Source: an uncultured Paracoccaceae bacterium (GTDB taxonomy: Bacteria > Pseudomonadota > Alphaproteobacteria > Rhodobacterales > Rhodobacteraceae). From it: 64,000 nucleotides of DNA. Shown one piece after another: positions 27,245 to 36,883 of the stretch. Positions within the stretch are counted from its first letter, which is position 1; every line of letters begins with the position of its first letter. Under the pieces are notes generated by a model that did not search any database, had not been told where the DNA came from, and saw only the letters and a program-made list of their open reading frames with translations. The stretch is taken from positions 171,156-235,155 of the forward strand of contig CANLSM010000006.1 of assembly GCA_947493745.1 (NCBI GenBank), given 5' to 3'. A program made the position numbers and the translations under genes.

Positions 27245-27859
27245 CTACAACGCCTTCATGAAACAGGCGACATTCTCGGCAATCGCCTCGGACGGTGCGT
27301 CGCGGCGATAGAACTGAAGCAGGCCGTGCTCGGGGGCCATCAGGTAGGAATGAGTGGAGTGATCCATCAGGTAATCCTCCCCGTCGCCGCTGCGCGCAGC
27401 GTAGACCCGGTATTCCCGGATTGCCGAGGCGATCTCCTCCGAACTACCCGTAAGGCCGATCATGTCTGGATGTACCCACGGCACAAAGTCCGCCAGGACT
27501 TCGGGCGTGTCGCGATCGGGATCAATGGTGATGAAGGCGGATTTCAGCGTGATGTCCCGTTCGGCCAGCAGATCCACCACTTCCGCATTTCGAGCCGTGT
27601 CGAGGGGGCAGACATCCGGGCAGTAGCTGTAGCCGAAATAGATCAGTGTCGGGGCGTCAATCAGGTCGGTGTCTGTCATCCGTTCGCCGGTGTGGCTAGT
27701 CAACTCAAACGGGCCACCCAGTGGATCTCCGCCGGAGGCGACACTTGCCGCGCCGCATTGCGCAAACTGCCCGTCGCCTGACCCTTGAGCGAACCAGAAC
27801 CCGACCCCCAGAGCGCCGCAACACAGAGCGGCAGCTCCCATGGCGTAGTATTTGATCAT
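27245..27859 (-). CDS. senC: SCO1/SenC copper chaperone for cytochrome oxidase
   Basis: This 204-residue protein is anchored by one N-terminal helix (residues 3-24), with a periplasmic thioredoxin fold. The copper ligands are Cys80 and Cys84 in YSYCPDVCPLD and probably His167 in MDHSTHSYL. It inserts copper into the CuA or CuB centres of terminal oxidases. It is divergent from regB with a 119-base gap, as in Rhodobacter. The ATG at 27859 was chosen because the upstream frame adds no helix. Confidence 0.92.
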   Translation of the reverse strand: MIKYYAMGAAALCCGALGVGFWFAQGSGDGQFAQCGAASVASGGDPLGGPFELTSHTGERMTDTDLIDAPTLIYFGYSYCPDVCPLDTARNAEVVDLLAERDITLKSAFITIDPDRDTPEVLADFVPWVHPDMIGLTGSSEEIASAIREYRVYAARSGDGEDYLMDHSTHSYLMAPEHGLLQFYRRDAPSEAIAENVACFMKAL

Positions 27860-27978
27860 CGATGCCTCCTGTTTGAGTATTAGATGCGGGCTGAGCCCGG
27901 ATGCCACAAGACGCCAAATGCCGCATGCACGCAGGTTTTATCTTGGGAGTGCCGTTTTGCGCTGCTAGGTCTGAGATC

Positions 27979-29406
27979 ATGACAGACAGCGGCATTCCAT
28001 ATATCTCGACCCGGGGGCGCAGCGACTGGGTAAGACTTCGCACCTTGATCTATCTGCGCTGGCTGGCGATCGTTGGTCAGTTGCTTGCAGTCCTTGTAGC
28101 CGAGTTCATGCTTAGGATTGATCTGAGGCTCGATATCTGTCTGATGCTGATCGGGCTCTCGGTCGCCTACAATCTGGGCTCGATGGCGATATTCCCTGCC
28201 AACAAGCGGCTGGGGCGGCGTGAGGCGATTTTTACGCTTCTCTTTGATCTTTTTCAGCTAGCCTGCCTGCTTTATTTCACAGGCGGGCTGAACAACCCGT
28301 TTGCGGTGCTGATTATGGCACCCACTGTCATCAGTTCGACGGTTCTTTCGCTCAGGGCCACTGTCCTGATCGGTGCCCTGACCATGTGTCTGCTGACAGC
28401 CCTGATATGGCTGCATCAGCCGCTTCAAACACTTGATGGGTCCATCCTGGAGATGCCGCAATTGCTGGTCTACGGCATGTGGACGTCGCTGATGATCGGT
28501 GTGGTTTTTGTCAGCGGGTATGCCCGGCGGGTCACGCAGGAAACACTGTCCATGTCCGAAGCGTTGACTGCCACCCAGCTTGCACTTGAGCGGGAACAGC
28601 GGCTGACCGCGCTCGGTGGTGTCGTGGCGGCGGCTGCGCATGAGCTTGGAACACCGCTTGCCACGATAAAGCTTGTCTCATCAGAGCTCACGTCCGAGCT
28701 GGGCGACAAACCGGAGCTGTTGGAAGATGTCCGCCTCATCGGCTCTCAGGCGGACCGGTGTCGTGAGATACTCGCCGGTATGGGGCGGCGCGGCAAGGAT
28801 GACACCCATGTCAAACATGCACCCATTCTGGCGGTGGTCGAAGAGGCGGCCGAGCCGCATATCAATCGCGGGATCAAGGTAATTTTTCGCGCCGATGGCG
28901 AGATCGCGAGCGACATCGGCCTTGATCAGCCCGAGATATTCCGCCAGTCGGAAATCATCCATGGCCTGCGTAATCTGGTGCAAAATGCAGTCGATTTTGC
29001 CGAGACGACGGTCTGGATAGACATCAACTGGACGGACAGTCAGATCAGCATAACGGTCGGCGATGACGGGCAGGGTTATCCGGCCGATCTGATTGGACGC
29101 ATCGGGGATCCGTTCATGCGCCGCCGTGGGTCCAGCCGTTCGATACAAAAGGAGCGCCCGGGCTATTCCGGCATGGGACTTGGCCTGTTCATCGCAAAAA
29201 CGTTGCTGGAACGCACAGGCGCGCGGCTGACCTTCGCAAACGGACGGGAGGCCGGTGCTGAGGGCCAGCAGCATCGGCGGGATGACGACGCGTACAGGCG
29301 GGCAACCGGGGCAGTTGTTGAACTGATCTGGGATCGGGCGGTCCTCGAAGCCAAACGGGAGACAACGCGTGGGCCGCTCGGCCTCAACGAGATGATCGCC
29401 GAATAA
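27979..29406 (+). CDS. regB: RegB/PrrB/ActS redox-sensing histidine kinase
   Basis: This membrane histidine kinase of 475 residues has six predicted helices in the first 185 residues. The ubiquinone-sensing GGLNNPF motif sits at 102-108. The phosphoacceptor is His221 in HELGTPLATIK, and the redox-active cysteine is Cys261 in ADRCREILAGMG. Both sit exactly four residues before the R. capsulatus RegB positions (225 and 265). The ATPase domain has NLVQNAVDFA and GMGLGLFIA. It controls respiration and photosynthesis-type genes through RegA, which is not in this window. Confidence 0.94.
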   Translation: MTDSGIPYISTRGRSDWVRLRTLIYLRWLAIVGQLLAVLVAEFMLRIDLRLDICLMLIGLSVAYNLGSMAIFPANKRLGRREAIFTLLFDLFQLACLLYFTGGLNNPFAVLIMAPTVISSTVLSLRATVLIGALTMCLLTALIWLHQPLQTLDGSILEMPQLLVYGMWTSLMIGVVFVSGYARRVTQETLSMSEALTATQLALEREQRLTALGGVVAAAAHELGTPLATIKLVSSELTSELGDKPELLEDVRLIGSQADRCREILAGMGRRGKDDTHVKHAPILAVVEEAAEPHINRGIKVIFRADGEIASDIGLDQPEIFRQSEIIHGLRNLVQNAVDFAETTVWIDINWTDSQISITVGDDGQGYPADLIGRIGDPFMRRRGSSRSIQKERPGYSGMGLGLFIAKTLLERTGARLTFANGREAGAEGQQHRRDDDAYRRATGAVVELIWDRAVLEAKRETTRGPLGLNEMIAE

Positions 29407-29428
29407 ATTCGCCTTAAGCGCGACAGGG

Positions 29429-29443
29429 TTAATCATTAATTAA
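29429..29443. promoter_or_regulatory. CtrA-binding box
   Basis: TTAATCATTAATTAA is an exact match to the CtrA consensus TTAA-N7-TTAA, followed by C as in many strong sites. It lies 49 bases before the divL-like start, in a good promoter position. Confidence 0.7.
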
Positions 29444-29492
29444 CTGTCTGTTTGGAGAGTCCGTCCGGTGTGTACTCCCAAACGGATCGCCT

Positions 29493-31724
29493 ATGCTGTT
29501 CGATTTGCTATCTTCACAAGTGAATCTCGTCGTGTTTCTGAGCATCGCCGCTGCGGCAGTTCTGATTGCCCTGTTCGGCACGGCCAGTCTCACGTCAGCC
29601 AATACCGACGATCCGGCCAGCCTCCAGCCTGATGCCGATACGCTTGTTTTTCGATTTGACGGAACCGATCTGCATTCGGCCTCGGATAAGGCGCGTGCTG
29701 CGCTCTCGGGTGTCCGCGCGGGAACAAATGATCTTGAGCGTCTCTGGGCGTCTCTGGGCGGTGTCAGCGGTGACGTCAGACGTAAGACCCAGGCGCTCTT
29801 GAACTCCGGCCGCCCGTTCATCGACATCATCAACCGTCAAAGTCATCACCCTCAGGAGATCAAGGGCTCGGCTGTGGGCGCTCTCGTCGAGATCAGGGTT
29901 CAGCCGGCCGGGGAAGGCACCTATGCGCTGCAGCGCGCGGAGGAGCAGTTGGCCCTCGTCGAGGCCGAGCGCAACCTCTTTGCAGAGATGATCGACCGGT
30001 TGCCCACCGAGATTTACGCTACCGATGAGGATGGAGTGCTGACCTGCGCAAATCAGGCCTACCGGTCACGCTTTTCTGGCGAAGAGGCGGGGGAGCCTCA
30101 AAATCTCCGCAGTATTGATCCGAATCTCCTGGAGGTCGAGCCGGGTGCCCAAGGCGATGTCCCCATTGGGGGTGCCGGGGATGAAGAGACGGTTCTTCGG
30201 ATCCACAATTATCGCCTGAACGATGGGGCTGGTCAGTTCGGTATCTGCCAGAATGTCAGTGAGTTATACCGGACAAAACAATCGCTTGACGCGATGATGG
30301 CCACGCTTGTGGACACGTTTGCCCATCTCTCTGTCGGGCTTGCGGTCTTCAACGAGGCCTCACATCTGACGCTCTTCAACCCGGCTCTGACCGAGATGCT
30401 GTCACTCAATCCGGCTGAGCTTGCCAAACGTCCTGCACTTCGACAGTTCCTAGAAGTGCTGCGCGCGCAACGCAAGGTGCCCGAGCAGCGCGACTTTGCT
30501 TCCTGGCGCCGACAGATCACCCGGCTGGAGGCGGGGGCGCGTGACGGTCAGTATCTTGAGGACTGGCAACTCCCGGACGGGCAGATTCTCCGGGTCACAG
30601 GCAAGCCGCACGCTCAGGGCGGGATCGCACTCTTGTTCGAAGACATCAGCAGTTCGATCTCGCTGGAACGCAGATATCGCAACGAGATCGGCATCAGTCA
30701 GGCGACACTGGATCATATCACCGATGCTGTCGCCGTCTTCAATCTTTCGGGTGCGCTGGTCTTCGCCAACACCGCCTTTGATGATCTTTGGGGCGTCGCG
30801 GCAATGGATGAACATCCCGGCCCGACCATTCTGCAAATGACCCAGCACTGGCGCGAGCTCTGCCATCCGACCCCTGTTCTGGGCGAGCTCTGTGAGTTTG
30901 TGTCATCCGCTGACAACCGCGCAGCATGGCAGTCCGATCTGTCGCTGCGGGACGGTCGACGGATACAGGGGCATTTTGCACCACTGCCGGACGGCTCGGC
31001 TCTGGTGGTTTTCACGGACAAGACAGACGGGTCCTTAGCCGGTGTCAGGCCGGATGACACGCTGGGCCTCTTGTCCGCTGATGTGTTGAATGAACTTCTC
31101 AGCGGCCCGGTAGAGGATGCGATCACCTGCCTGGAAACTGGGGCGGATCATCCCGAAAGGCCGAAAGGGCTTTCAGGTCCGACGGTCGCGAACTCCCTGC
31201 GGGCCGGGCGCAGGCAGGCGGAGGGGCTGCTGGCAATCGCTTTGGGCCTGCCCGCTTCGTCCACCGACCCTGATGTCGACGATCCGTTCCTGCTGAACGG
31301 TTTGCGGACCTTTCTCGATGCAAGGGGCGTGGCCCTTGACCTGACCAACTTTCAATCGGGCATCAGTTGTGTCGGTCCTGACATGAGATCGCAACAGAAG
31401 CTGATCTGGAGCCTCGCACTGGCCGCGATTGAACAGGATCCGGACGACAAGACAATCGTCCTGACCCGATCCAACGGTGAGGCCGAGCAGGTCTATATGG
31501 CAACACTTGTCCGATCATCCACGAACGCTCACCCGGCATCAGCCGGTGGGCTGGCCCTCAATGTTCTCCAGCGGCTCGTGGGCCAGCTCGGCGGAGGTGT
31601 GCAGATCACAGTTGGTGACGGTGCGCGTGTGAGCATCATCTGCCGCGTTCCGCTGAACGGTGTTCAGATCGCTGAGAAACCGCCGGAGAATACCCATCTG
31701 AGGATTGCCTCCTCCAACGGCTGA
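29493..31724 (+). CDS. divL: DivL-like PAS-domain pseudokinase of the CckA-ChpT-CtrA pathway
   Basis: This 743-residue protein has one N-terminal membrane helix (about 10-30), at least three PAS-like regions (near 165, 275 and 405) and a degenerate kinase module. Where kinases read HELRTPL and Caulobacter DivL has Tyr, this protein reads NELLSGPV with Asn533. The ATP-binding half is also eroded: LIWSLALAAIEQ replaces the N-box and no GxGLGL is seen. Architecture, length (Caulobacter DivL is about 770), the upstream CtrA box and the regB neighbour support DivL. It would modulate CckA rather than phosphorylate. The name is inference from these points. Confidence 0.68.
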   Translation: MLFDLLSSQVNLVVFLSIAAAAVLIALFGTASLTSANTDDPASLQPDADTLVFRFDGTDLHSASDKARAALSGVRAGTNDLERLWASLGGVSGDVRRKTQALLNSGRPFIDIINRQSHHPQEIKGSAVGALVEIRVQPAGEGTYALQRAEEQLALVEAERNLFAEMIDRLPTEIYATDEDGVLTCANQAYRSRFSGEEAGEPQNLRSIDPNLLEVEPGAQGDVPIGGAGDEETVLRIHNYRLNDGAGQFGICQNVSELYRTKQSLDAMMATLVDTFAHLSVGLAVFNEASHLTLFNPALTEMLSLNPAELAKRPALRQFLEVLRAQRKVPEQRDFASWRRQITRLEAGARDGQYLEDWQLPDGQILRVTGKPHAQGGIALLFEDISSSISLERRYRNEIGISQATLDHITDAVAVFNLSGALVFANTAFDDLWGVAAMDEHPGPTILQMTQHWRELCHPTPVLGELCEFVSSADNRAAWQSDLSLRDGRRIQGHFAPLPDGSALVVFTDKTDGSLAGVRPDDTLGLLSADVLNELLSGPVEDAITCLETGADHPERPKGLSGPTVANSLRAGRRQAEGLLAIALGLPASSTDPDVDDPFLLNGLRTFLDARGVALDLTNFQSGISCVGPDMRSQQKLIWSLALAAIEQDPDDKTIVLTRSNGEAEQVYMATLVRSSTNAHPASAGGLALNVLQRLVGQLGGGVQITVGDGARVSIICRVPLNGVQIAEKPPENTHLRIASSNG

Positions 31725-31798
31725 CGTCGCAAAATACTTGCGCCCGGTCCGGCCACGAGCCACATTGCGCCGAACAGTCAAAGAGCGCAGATCGCGAC

Positions 31799-32281
31799 GT
31801 GCAGACCGAAATTTTCCTTGCAGATGAAGACCAGACAACCCTGTTAGCCCGGCGCCTTTCAGGAGCGTTGAAGGCAGGCGACACGCTCTGCCTTTCCGGA
31901 CCAGTCGGGGCAGGAAAATCGCATTTTGCGCGTTCCATCATAGCAAGCAGGCTTGAGGCCGAAGGTCGTGCCGAGGATATCCCCTCGCCCAGTTTCACCT
32001 TGGTCCAGACCTATGCGCTTGCCGATGTGGAGATCTGGCATGCGGATCTCTACCGCCTCAGCGGTCCTGATGACATCCTTGAACTGGGCCTGGAGGAGGC
32101 CTTTGAAACCGCAATCACCTTGATTGAATGGCCGGACCGTCTGCAGGATTTGCGGCCTGCCCGGTGGATCGAGTTTGCGTTTTCCCATCCGCCCGACGGG
32201 GCCGGGCGCAAGGTACGGGTTTCCCGATCCGGGTCGTGGCTGCATATTGAGGCTATCCTGACGGAGACTCCGGTTTCATGA
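31799..32281 (+). CDS. tsaE: TsaE, tRNA threonylcarbamoyladenosine synthesis ATPase
   Basis: This 160-residue P-loop protein is needed for t6A37 of ANN-decoding tRNAs, working with TsaB/TsaD. Walker A is LSGPVGAGKSHFAR near residue 33, followed by SPSFTLVQTY and the HADLYRL motif; IEWPDRL marks the Walker-B-like part. It uses a GTG start. The end overlaps amgK (ATGA), starting a coupled operon to addA. Confidence 0.93.
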   Translation: MQTEIFLADEDQTTLLARRLSGALKAGDTLCLSGPVGAGKSHFARSIIASRLEAEGRAEDIPSPSFTLVQTYALADVEIWHADLYRLSGPDDILELGLEEAFETAITLIEWPDRLQDLRPARWIEFAFSHPPDGAGRKVRVSRSGSWLHIEAILTETPVS

Positions 32282-33261
32282 CACGGCGGGCTCAGATCAC
32301 CGCGTTTCTTGAGCGCGCCGGCTGGGCCGGGGCTGGCCGGGCAATGCTTGCCGGGGACGCGTCGAACAGGCGCTATGAGCGCCTCACCGGCGTGAACGGG
32401 CACAATGCCGTTTTGATGGACGCACCGCCCGAACTTGGCGAGGATGTGCGCCCCTTCACAAGAATGGCCGCTCTCCTTCGTGGTTTCGGCCTCAGCCCGC
32501 CTGAGATTTTCGCAGAAGACCATGACCGGGGTTTCCTGCTTCTTGAAGATCTCGGTGACGACCTCTTTGCACGTTATCTGGAGAGAGACCCAAGCCGTGA
32601 GGAAGAGTTTTACGCCACCGCGATCGATGCCTTGGTCCACCTGCAGGCGCAGCCTTGCGAGGATCTGAATCTGCCGCGATATAATCTGGCATTTTACCTC
32701 CGCGAGATCAGGATCTTTGCCGAGTGGTATCTGCCTGAAGCCATAAATCCGGCGGCGGAAGCCGAACTTGAAGAGATCGTCAGTGAGGCCGTGGCCCCTC
32801 TCATCGACGCGCCTCAGGTGTTGGTGCTGCGAGACTACCACGCCGAAAATCTGGTCTGGCTTGGGGACCGCGAGGGGATCGCGCGGGCAGGCCAACTTGA
32901 TTTTCAGGACGCTGTGATCGGTCACAGGGCCTATGATCTGGTCTCGCTTCTAGAAGATGCCCGTCGAGACACGAGCCTCGCCTTGCAGGACGCGATGATC
33001 CGTCGATATCTCGATCTTGCGGGCGTCAAGGAAGAACCGCTGCGTTCGGCGATGGCAGTGCTTGGGGCGCAACGGAATCTCAAGATCCTGGGGATTTTCG
33101 CAAGGCTGCTGAAGCGTGATGGTCGGCCCACACATCTTCGTCACATGCCGCGCGTCTGGGGGCATGTCCAGCGGGACCTCAGCCATCCCGCACTCGCGCC
33201 GCTTGCCGACTGGATGGCACGGTTTGCACCCGCCCTGACCATCCCGAAAGTCCCGGAATGA
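32278..33261 (+). CDS. amgK: AmgK-type sugar kinase (N-acetylmuramate/N-acetylglucosamine 1-kinase)
   Basis: This 327-residue protein has the aminoglycoside phosphotransferase fold. The active-site segments are VLRDYHAENLVWL near residue 185 and QLDFQDAVIGHRAYDLVSLLED, with the nucleotide region LLLEDLGDDLFARYL. Paired with the MurU-like gene it matches the anomeric kinase AmgK of the cell-wall recycling route that bypasses MurA and so lowers fosfomycin sensitivity. It is coupled to both neighbours by ATGA overlaps. Confidence 0.85.
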   Translation: MTRRAQITAFLERAGWAGAGRAMLAGDASNRRYERLTGVNGHNAVLMDAPPELGEDVRPFTRMAALLRGFGLSPPEIFAEDHDRGFLLLEDLGDDLFARYLERDPSREEEFYATAIDALVHLQAQPCEDLNLPRYNLAFYLREIRIFAEWYLPEAINPAAEAELEEIVSEAVAPLIDAPQVLVLRDYHAENLVWLGDREGIARAGQLDFQDAVIGHRAYDLVSLLEDARRDTSLALQDAMIRRYLDLAGVKEEPLRSAMAVLGAQRNLKILGIFARLLKRDGRPTHLRHMPRVWGHVQRDLSHPALAPLADWMARFAPALTIPKVPE

Positions 33262-33947
33262 GTGCTCCGACCGCCGCGATGATCTTTGCTGCCGGACGTG
33301 GCACGCGGATGGGGGCGCTCACCCGGAGCCGCCCCAAATCGCTGCTGGAGGTTGGCGGAAAGCCGCTTCTGGATCACGCGCTGCAGATCGTGCAGGCGGC
33401 CGGCCTCCGACAGGTGGTGATCAACACGCACTATCTGGCCGATCAGATTGTTGCTCACGTGGCCGAACAGCTCGTGGAGATCAGTCATGAGGAGACGCTT
33501 CTTGAAACCGGCGGCGGCCTTAGAAAGGCCCTGCCGATGCTCGGAGCCGGGCCAGTCGTGACATTGAATGCGGACGCGGTCTGGAATGGGCCCAACCCTG
33601 TTTCGGAGGTTACGACAGCCTGGAACGATCAGACGGATGCTTTGCTTCTGCTGGTCCCGCGAAAGAATGCGGTCGGGCACACCGGTCCGGGGGACTTCTT
33701 TCTCGAAGATGATAGCGTTTTGCGCAGGCGCGGATGTGCTGATCACGCTCCTTTCGTCTACACCGGCCTGCAGATCATCCGGACGGAGCGATTGATGGAG
33801 ATCGACAGGGATGTCTTCTCCCTTAATCTGCTATGGGACCTAATGCTGCCGCAGGGCAGGGTGCGAGGTTGCGTCTATCAGGGCAGATGGGCCGATGTAG
33901 GCCTCCCGGAAAACCTTGCGCTCGCCGAAGCGATGTATGCCCGATGA
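33258..33947 (+). CDS. murU: MurU-type nucleotidyltransferase
   Basis: This 229-residue sugar-1-phosphate nucleotidyltransferase has the signature MIFAAGRGTRMGALTRSRPKSLLEVGGKPLLDHAL at its start and metal-binding NADAVW near residue 97. After AmgK it would turn MurNAc-1-phosphate into UDP-MurNAc. The alternative annotation, mannose-1-phosphate guanylyltransferase, is less likely given the AmgK partner. It overlaps amgK and addB by four bases each. Confidence 0.85.
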   Translation: MSAPTAAMIFAAGRGTRMGALTRSRPKSLLEVGGKPLLDHALQIVQAAGLRQVVINTHYLADQIVAHVAEQLVEISHEETLLETGGGLRKALPMLGAGPVVTLNADAVWNGPNPVSEVTTAWNDQTDALLLLVPRKNAVGHTGPGDFFLEDDSVLRRRGCADHAPFVYTGLQIIRTERLMEIDRDVFSLNLLWDLMLPQGRVRGCVYQGRWADVGLPENLALAEAMYAR

Positions 33948-36883
33948 GGGAGATGTTCCCCAAAGCCGGGACGCCGCGGGTTTTCGGCCTTCCCGTTGGT
34001 GTGGACTTCCCGCGCGCGCTGGTCGACGGCTTGCTGCACCGGCTTGCGGATCACCCTCCTGAAGAGATAGCGAGGGTGGAAATCTTCGTGAATACCGAGC
34101 GGACCCGCCGTCGGATAATCGATCTTCTGTGCGCAAACCGCACCGGCTTTCTGCCAAGGATCCGGACGCTTGCCGATATCCCGCGGATGTCGAGCCACCT
34201 GCCGCCCGCGATTTCACCACTCCGGCGCAGGTTGGAACTGACGCAGCTTGTCACCCGTCTGATCGAGGCGGAGCCCGAAATCGGCTCGCAGGCCGCCGCC
34301 TTTGATCTGGCCGACACGCTGGCGGCCCTGATGGATGAAATGCAGGGAGAAGGCATCAGCCCGGATGCCTTTGACCGGATCGATCCGCCCGGCCTCTCGG
34401 GCCATTGGCAGCGATCGCTGAAGTTTCTCAGGATCGTGACGGATCATCTTGCCGCGACGCAGGACGGTCCCGTGGACCCGCAGGCCCGCCAGATGGCGGC
34501 AATCGAGATGCTGGCGGCAGACTGGCAACGTGATCCGCCACAGCACCCGATCCTTCTGGCCGGGTCGACAGGCTCGCGCGGACATACCTCGCGGTTCCTT
34601 GATGCGGTGGCGGGCCTGCCACAGGGGGCCGTGATCCTGCCGGGTGTCGATGGCTATCTGCCCGGGAAAGTCTGGAACATTCTGCGCGATGCCGATCTTT
34701 CATGTGAAGACCATCCGCAATTTGGGTTTGCCCGGATCATGGAGCGGCTGAACCTCTCATCCGGCGATATCCTCCCCTGGCACGGAACTCGGGCAGCGAA
34801 CCCTCAGCGGTCCGCCCTGATATCGCTTGCCTTGAGACCGGCACCCGTCACCGACCAATGGTTGACTGAGGGACCCGAACTGATCCCGCAACTGCCGCAA
34901 GCCGCAGAAAAGGTGACGCTTCTGCTTGCGGACAGTTTCCGCGACGAGGCCTTGGCGATTGCCGTACGGTTGCGTTTGGCGCTCGGACAGGGGCAATCGG
35001 CGGCTCTTGTCACGCCTGACCGGGGTCTGACCCGGCGGGTCAGCGCGCTGATGGATCATTGGCGCGTGACGCCCGATGACAGTGCAGGCCGACCGCTTCA
35101 CCAGACGCCGCCGGGCGTTCTGATCCGGCTGACCATGCGCATAATGGGGCAGGACCTGACACCCGTTGATCTTCTGGCCATCCTGAAACATCCGCTTTGC
35201 CTCGGTGGCCCGGCCGGGCGTGGACGCCACCTGCTTTTGTCGCGCAAGCTTGAGATGGACGAGCTGACCGGTAAGCGGCCTTTCGTCGATTGGCAGGAGC
35301 TTCGCAACTGGGCCGACAAGCCCGGACATGATGCGGCATGGATGGACTGGCTGCAGGGCTGTCTTGCGCCGCTCAGGGCATGTGATCGCGGCTCGCTGGA
35401 AGAGTTCATGGAACTTCACATGACGCTTCTGGAACGCCTCTCGACGGTTCAGGAAACCGGAATCGTCGAGGTCTGGGAGAAGGGTGCGGGGCAGGCAGCC
35501 GCGCAGATCCTGTCCGATCTGGCCGCGGAGGCCGATGCGAGCGGCCCGCTTACGGCTGCTGCATATCGCGCGGTTCTCGACCGGGTCATGACGGGGATCG
35601 AGGTGCCCGATGATGCGGTGACGGCCCATTCCGATGTCGCGATCTGGGGCACGCTGGAGGCGCGGTCCCAATCCGCCGACCTGGTGATCCTTGGCGGGTT
35701 GAACGAGGGTATCTGGCCCCGGCTTCCGGGGCACGACCCGTGGCTCAACCGGGCCATGCGCCAGACCATCGGCCTGCCCTCGCCGGATCGTCAGATCGGC
35801 CTTTCGGCCCACGACTTCCAGCTTGCGCTGGGTGCGACAGAGGTGTTGCTCAGCCGCTCCCGCCGGGACGAGGACGCACCGACCGTGCCGTCCCGCTGGC
35901 TGTCCCGGCTGACCAATCTTCTCGACGGTCTCGGGCCGGAGGGCAAGGCGGTTTTGAGGGCAATGACCGCCCGGGGTGAGGGCCTGCTGGCTAGGGCGCG
36001 AGCGTTCGAGGCCCCCCGCGAGGCAATACCGCCCGCCCCGCGCCCGGCACCCGTCCCTCCCCAAGACGCTCACCCGTGCAAGCTCTCGGTCACGCAGGTC
36101 GAGATACTGATCCGCGATCCCTATGCGATCTATGCGCGTCACGTCCTGAAACTCCGGCCGATCAGCCCGCCCGGACGACAGCCGGACGCCCTTCTGCGCG
36201 GCGATGTCAATCACAAGGTGCTTGAGCGGTTTGTACGTCAGACCGTGGACGGCCTGCCACCCGATGCCGAGAACATCTTCGCGCGGGCGGCTGCGGAAGT
36301 TCTTGAGCAGGAGGTGCCCTGGCCGTCGGCGAGAGGCATGTGGTTTGCCCGCCTGATGGCCGTCCGTGCCGCCTTTCTTGAAACCGAGCGACAGCGCAGA
36401 GAGCGGGGTGTGCCGCTGGTTTTCGAAGGCAAGGGGGCAAGGCAGACGGCGGATGGCTTCACATTGAGCGCCAAGGCCGATCGGATTGACCGGAACTTTG
36501 ATGGCACGGTGTCGATCTACGACTACAAATCCGGCGCGCCGCCATCGCAAAAGGAGGTCGAGGTCTTTGCAGTTCAGGTGCCTCTTGAAGCGGCCATCGC
36601 AGCTGCGGGCGGGTTTGACGGGGTTGCGCCGGCCGAAGCTTCGGTTCTGGAGATCATCGGACTTGGTTCCGATCACAAGATCACCCATCTCGACATGGAC
36701 CACGCGAGGATTGTGACAATCTGGACGCAGGTGTGCGATCTGATCGCGCATTTTCACGCGGGCGCAGGATATCCCGCCCGCACCCGTCCCCGAAAGCTGA
36801 CTTTCGAGGGTGATTTCGATCATCTCTCGCGACGGGGAGAATGGCTGGACGGAGACGACTATGTCGCGGAGCCGGTCGCATGA
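33944..36883 (+). CDS. addB: AddB, helicase-nuclease subunit for double-strand break repair
   Basis: This 979-residue protein is of the alphaproteobacterial AddB type. The opening GTPRVFGLPVGVDFPRALVDGL is typical. The C-terminal PD-(D/E)xK nuclease is seen in KADRIDRNFDGTVSIYDYKSG, with DYK as the catalytic lysine motif. The middle has ILGGLNEGIWPR. Like family members it lacks a strong Walker A. The ATG overlaps the murU stop, and its stop overlaps addA. Confidence 0.93.
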   Translation: MREMFPKAGTPRVFGLPVGVDFPRALVDGLLHRLADHPPEEIARVEIFVNTERTRRRIIDLLCANRTGFLPRIRTLADIPRMSSHLPPAISPLRRRLELTQLVTRLIEAEPEIGSQAAAFDLADTLAALMDEMQGEGISPDAFDRIDPPGLSGHWQRSLKFLRIVTDHLAATQDGPVDPQARQMAAIEMLAADWQRDPPQHPILLAGSTGSRGHTSRFLDAVAGLPQGAVILPGVDGYLPGKVWNILRDADLSCEDHPQFGFARIMERLNLSSGDILPWHGTRAANPQRSALISLALRPAPVTDQWLTEGPELIPQLPQAAEKVTLLLADSFRDEALAIAVRLRLALGQGQSAALVTPDRGLTRRVSALMDHWRVTPDDSAGRPLHQTPPGVLIRLTMRIMGQDLTPVDLLAILKHPLCLGGPAGRGRHLLLSRKLEMDELTGKRPFVDWQELRNWADKPGHDAAWMDWLQGCLAPLRACDRGSLEEFMELHMTLLERLSTVQETGIVEVWEKGAGQAAAQILSDLAAEADASGPLTAAAYRAVLDRVMTGIEVPDDAVTAHSDVAIWGTLEARSQSADLVILGGLNEGIWPRLPGHDPWLNRAMRQTIGLPSPDRQIGLSAHDFQLALGATEVLLSRSRRDEDAPTVPSRWLSRLTNLLDGLGPEGKAVLRAMTARGEGLLARARAFEAPREAIPPAPRPAPVPPQDAHPCKLSVTQVEILIRDPYAIYARHVLKLRPISPPGRQPDALLRGDVNHKVLERFVRQTVDGLPPDAENIFARAAAEVLEQEVPWPSARGMWFARLMAVRAAFLETERQRRERGVPLVFEGKGARQTADGFTLSAKADRIDRNFDGTVSIYDYKSGAPPSQKEVEVFAVQVPLEAAIAAAGGFDGVAPAEASVLEIIGLGSDHKITHLDMDHARIVTIWTQVCDLIAHFHAGAGYPARTRPRKLTFEGDFDHLSRRGEWLDGDDYVAEPVA

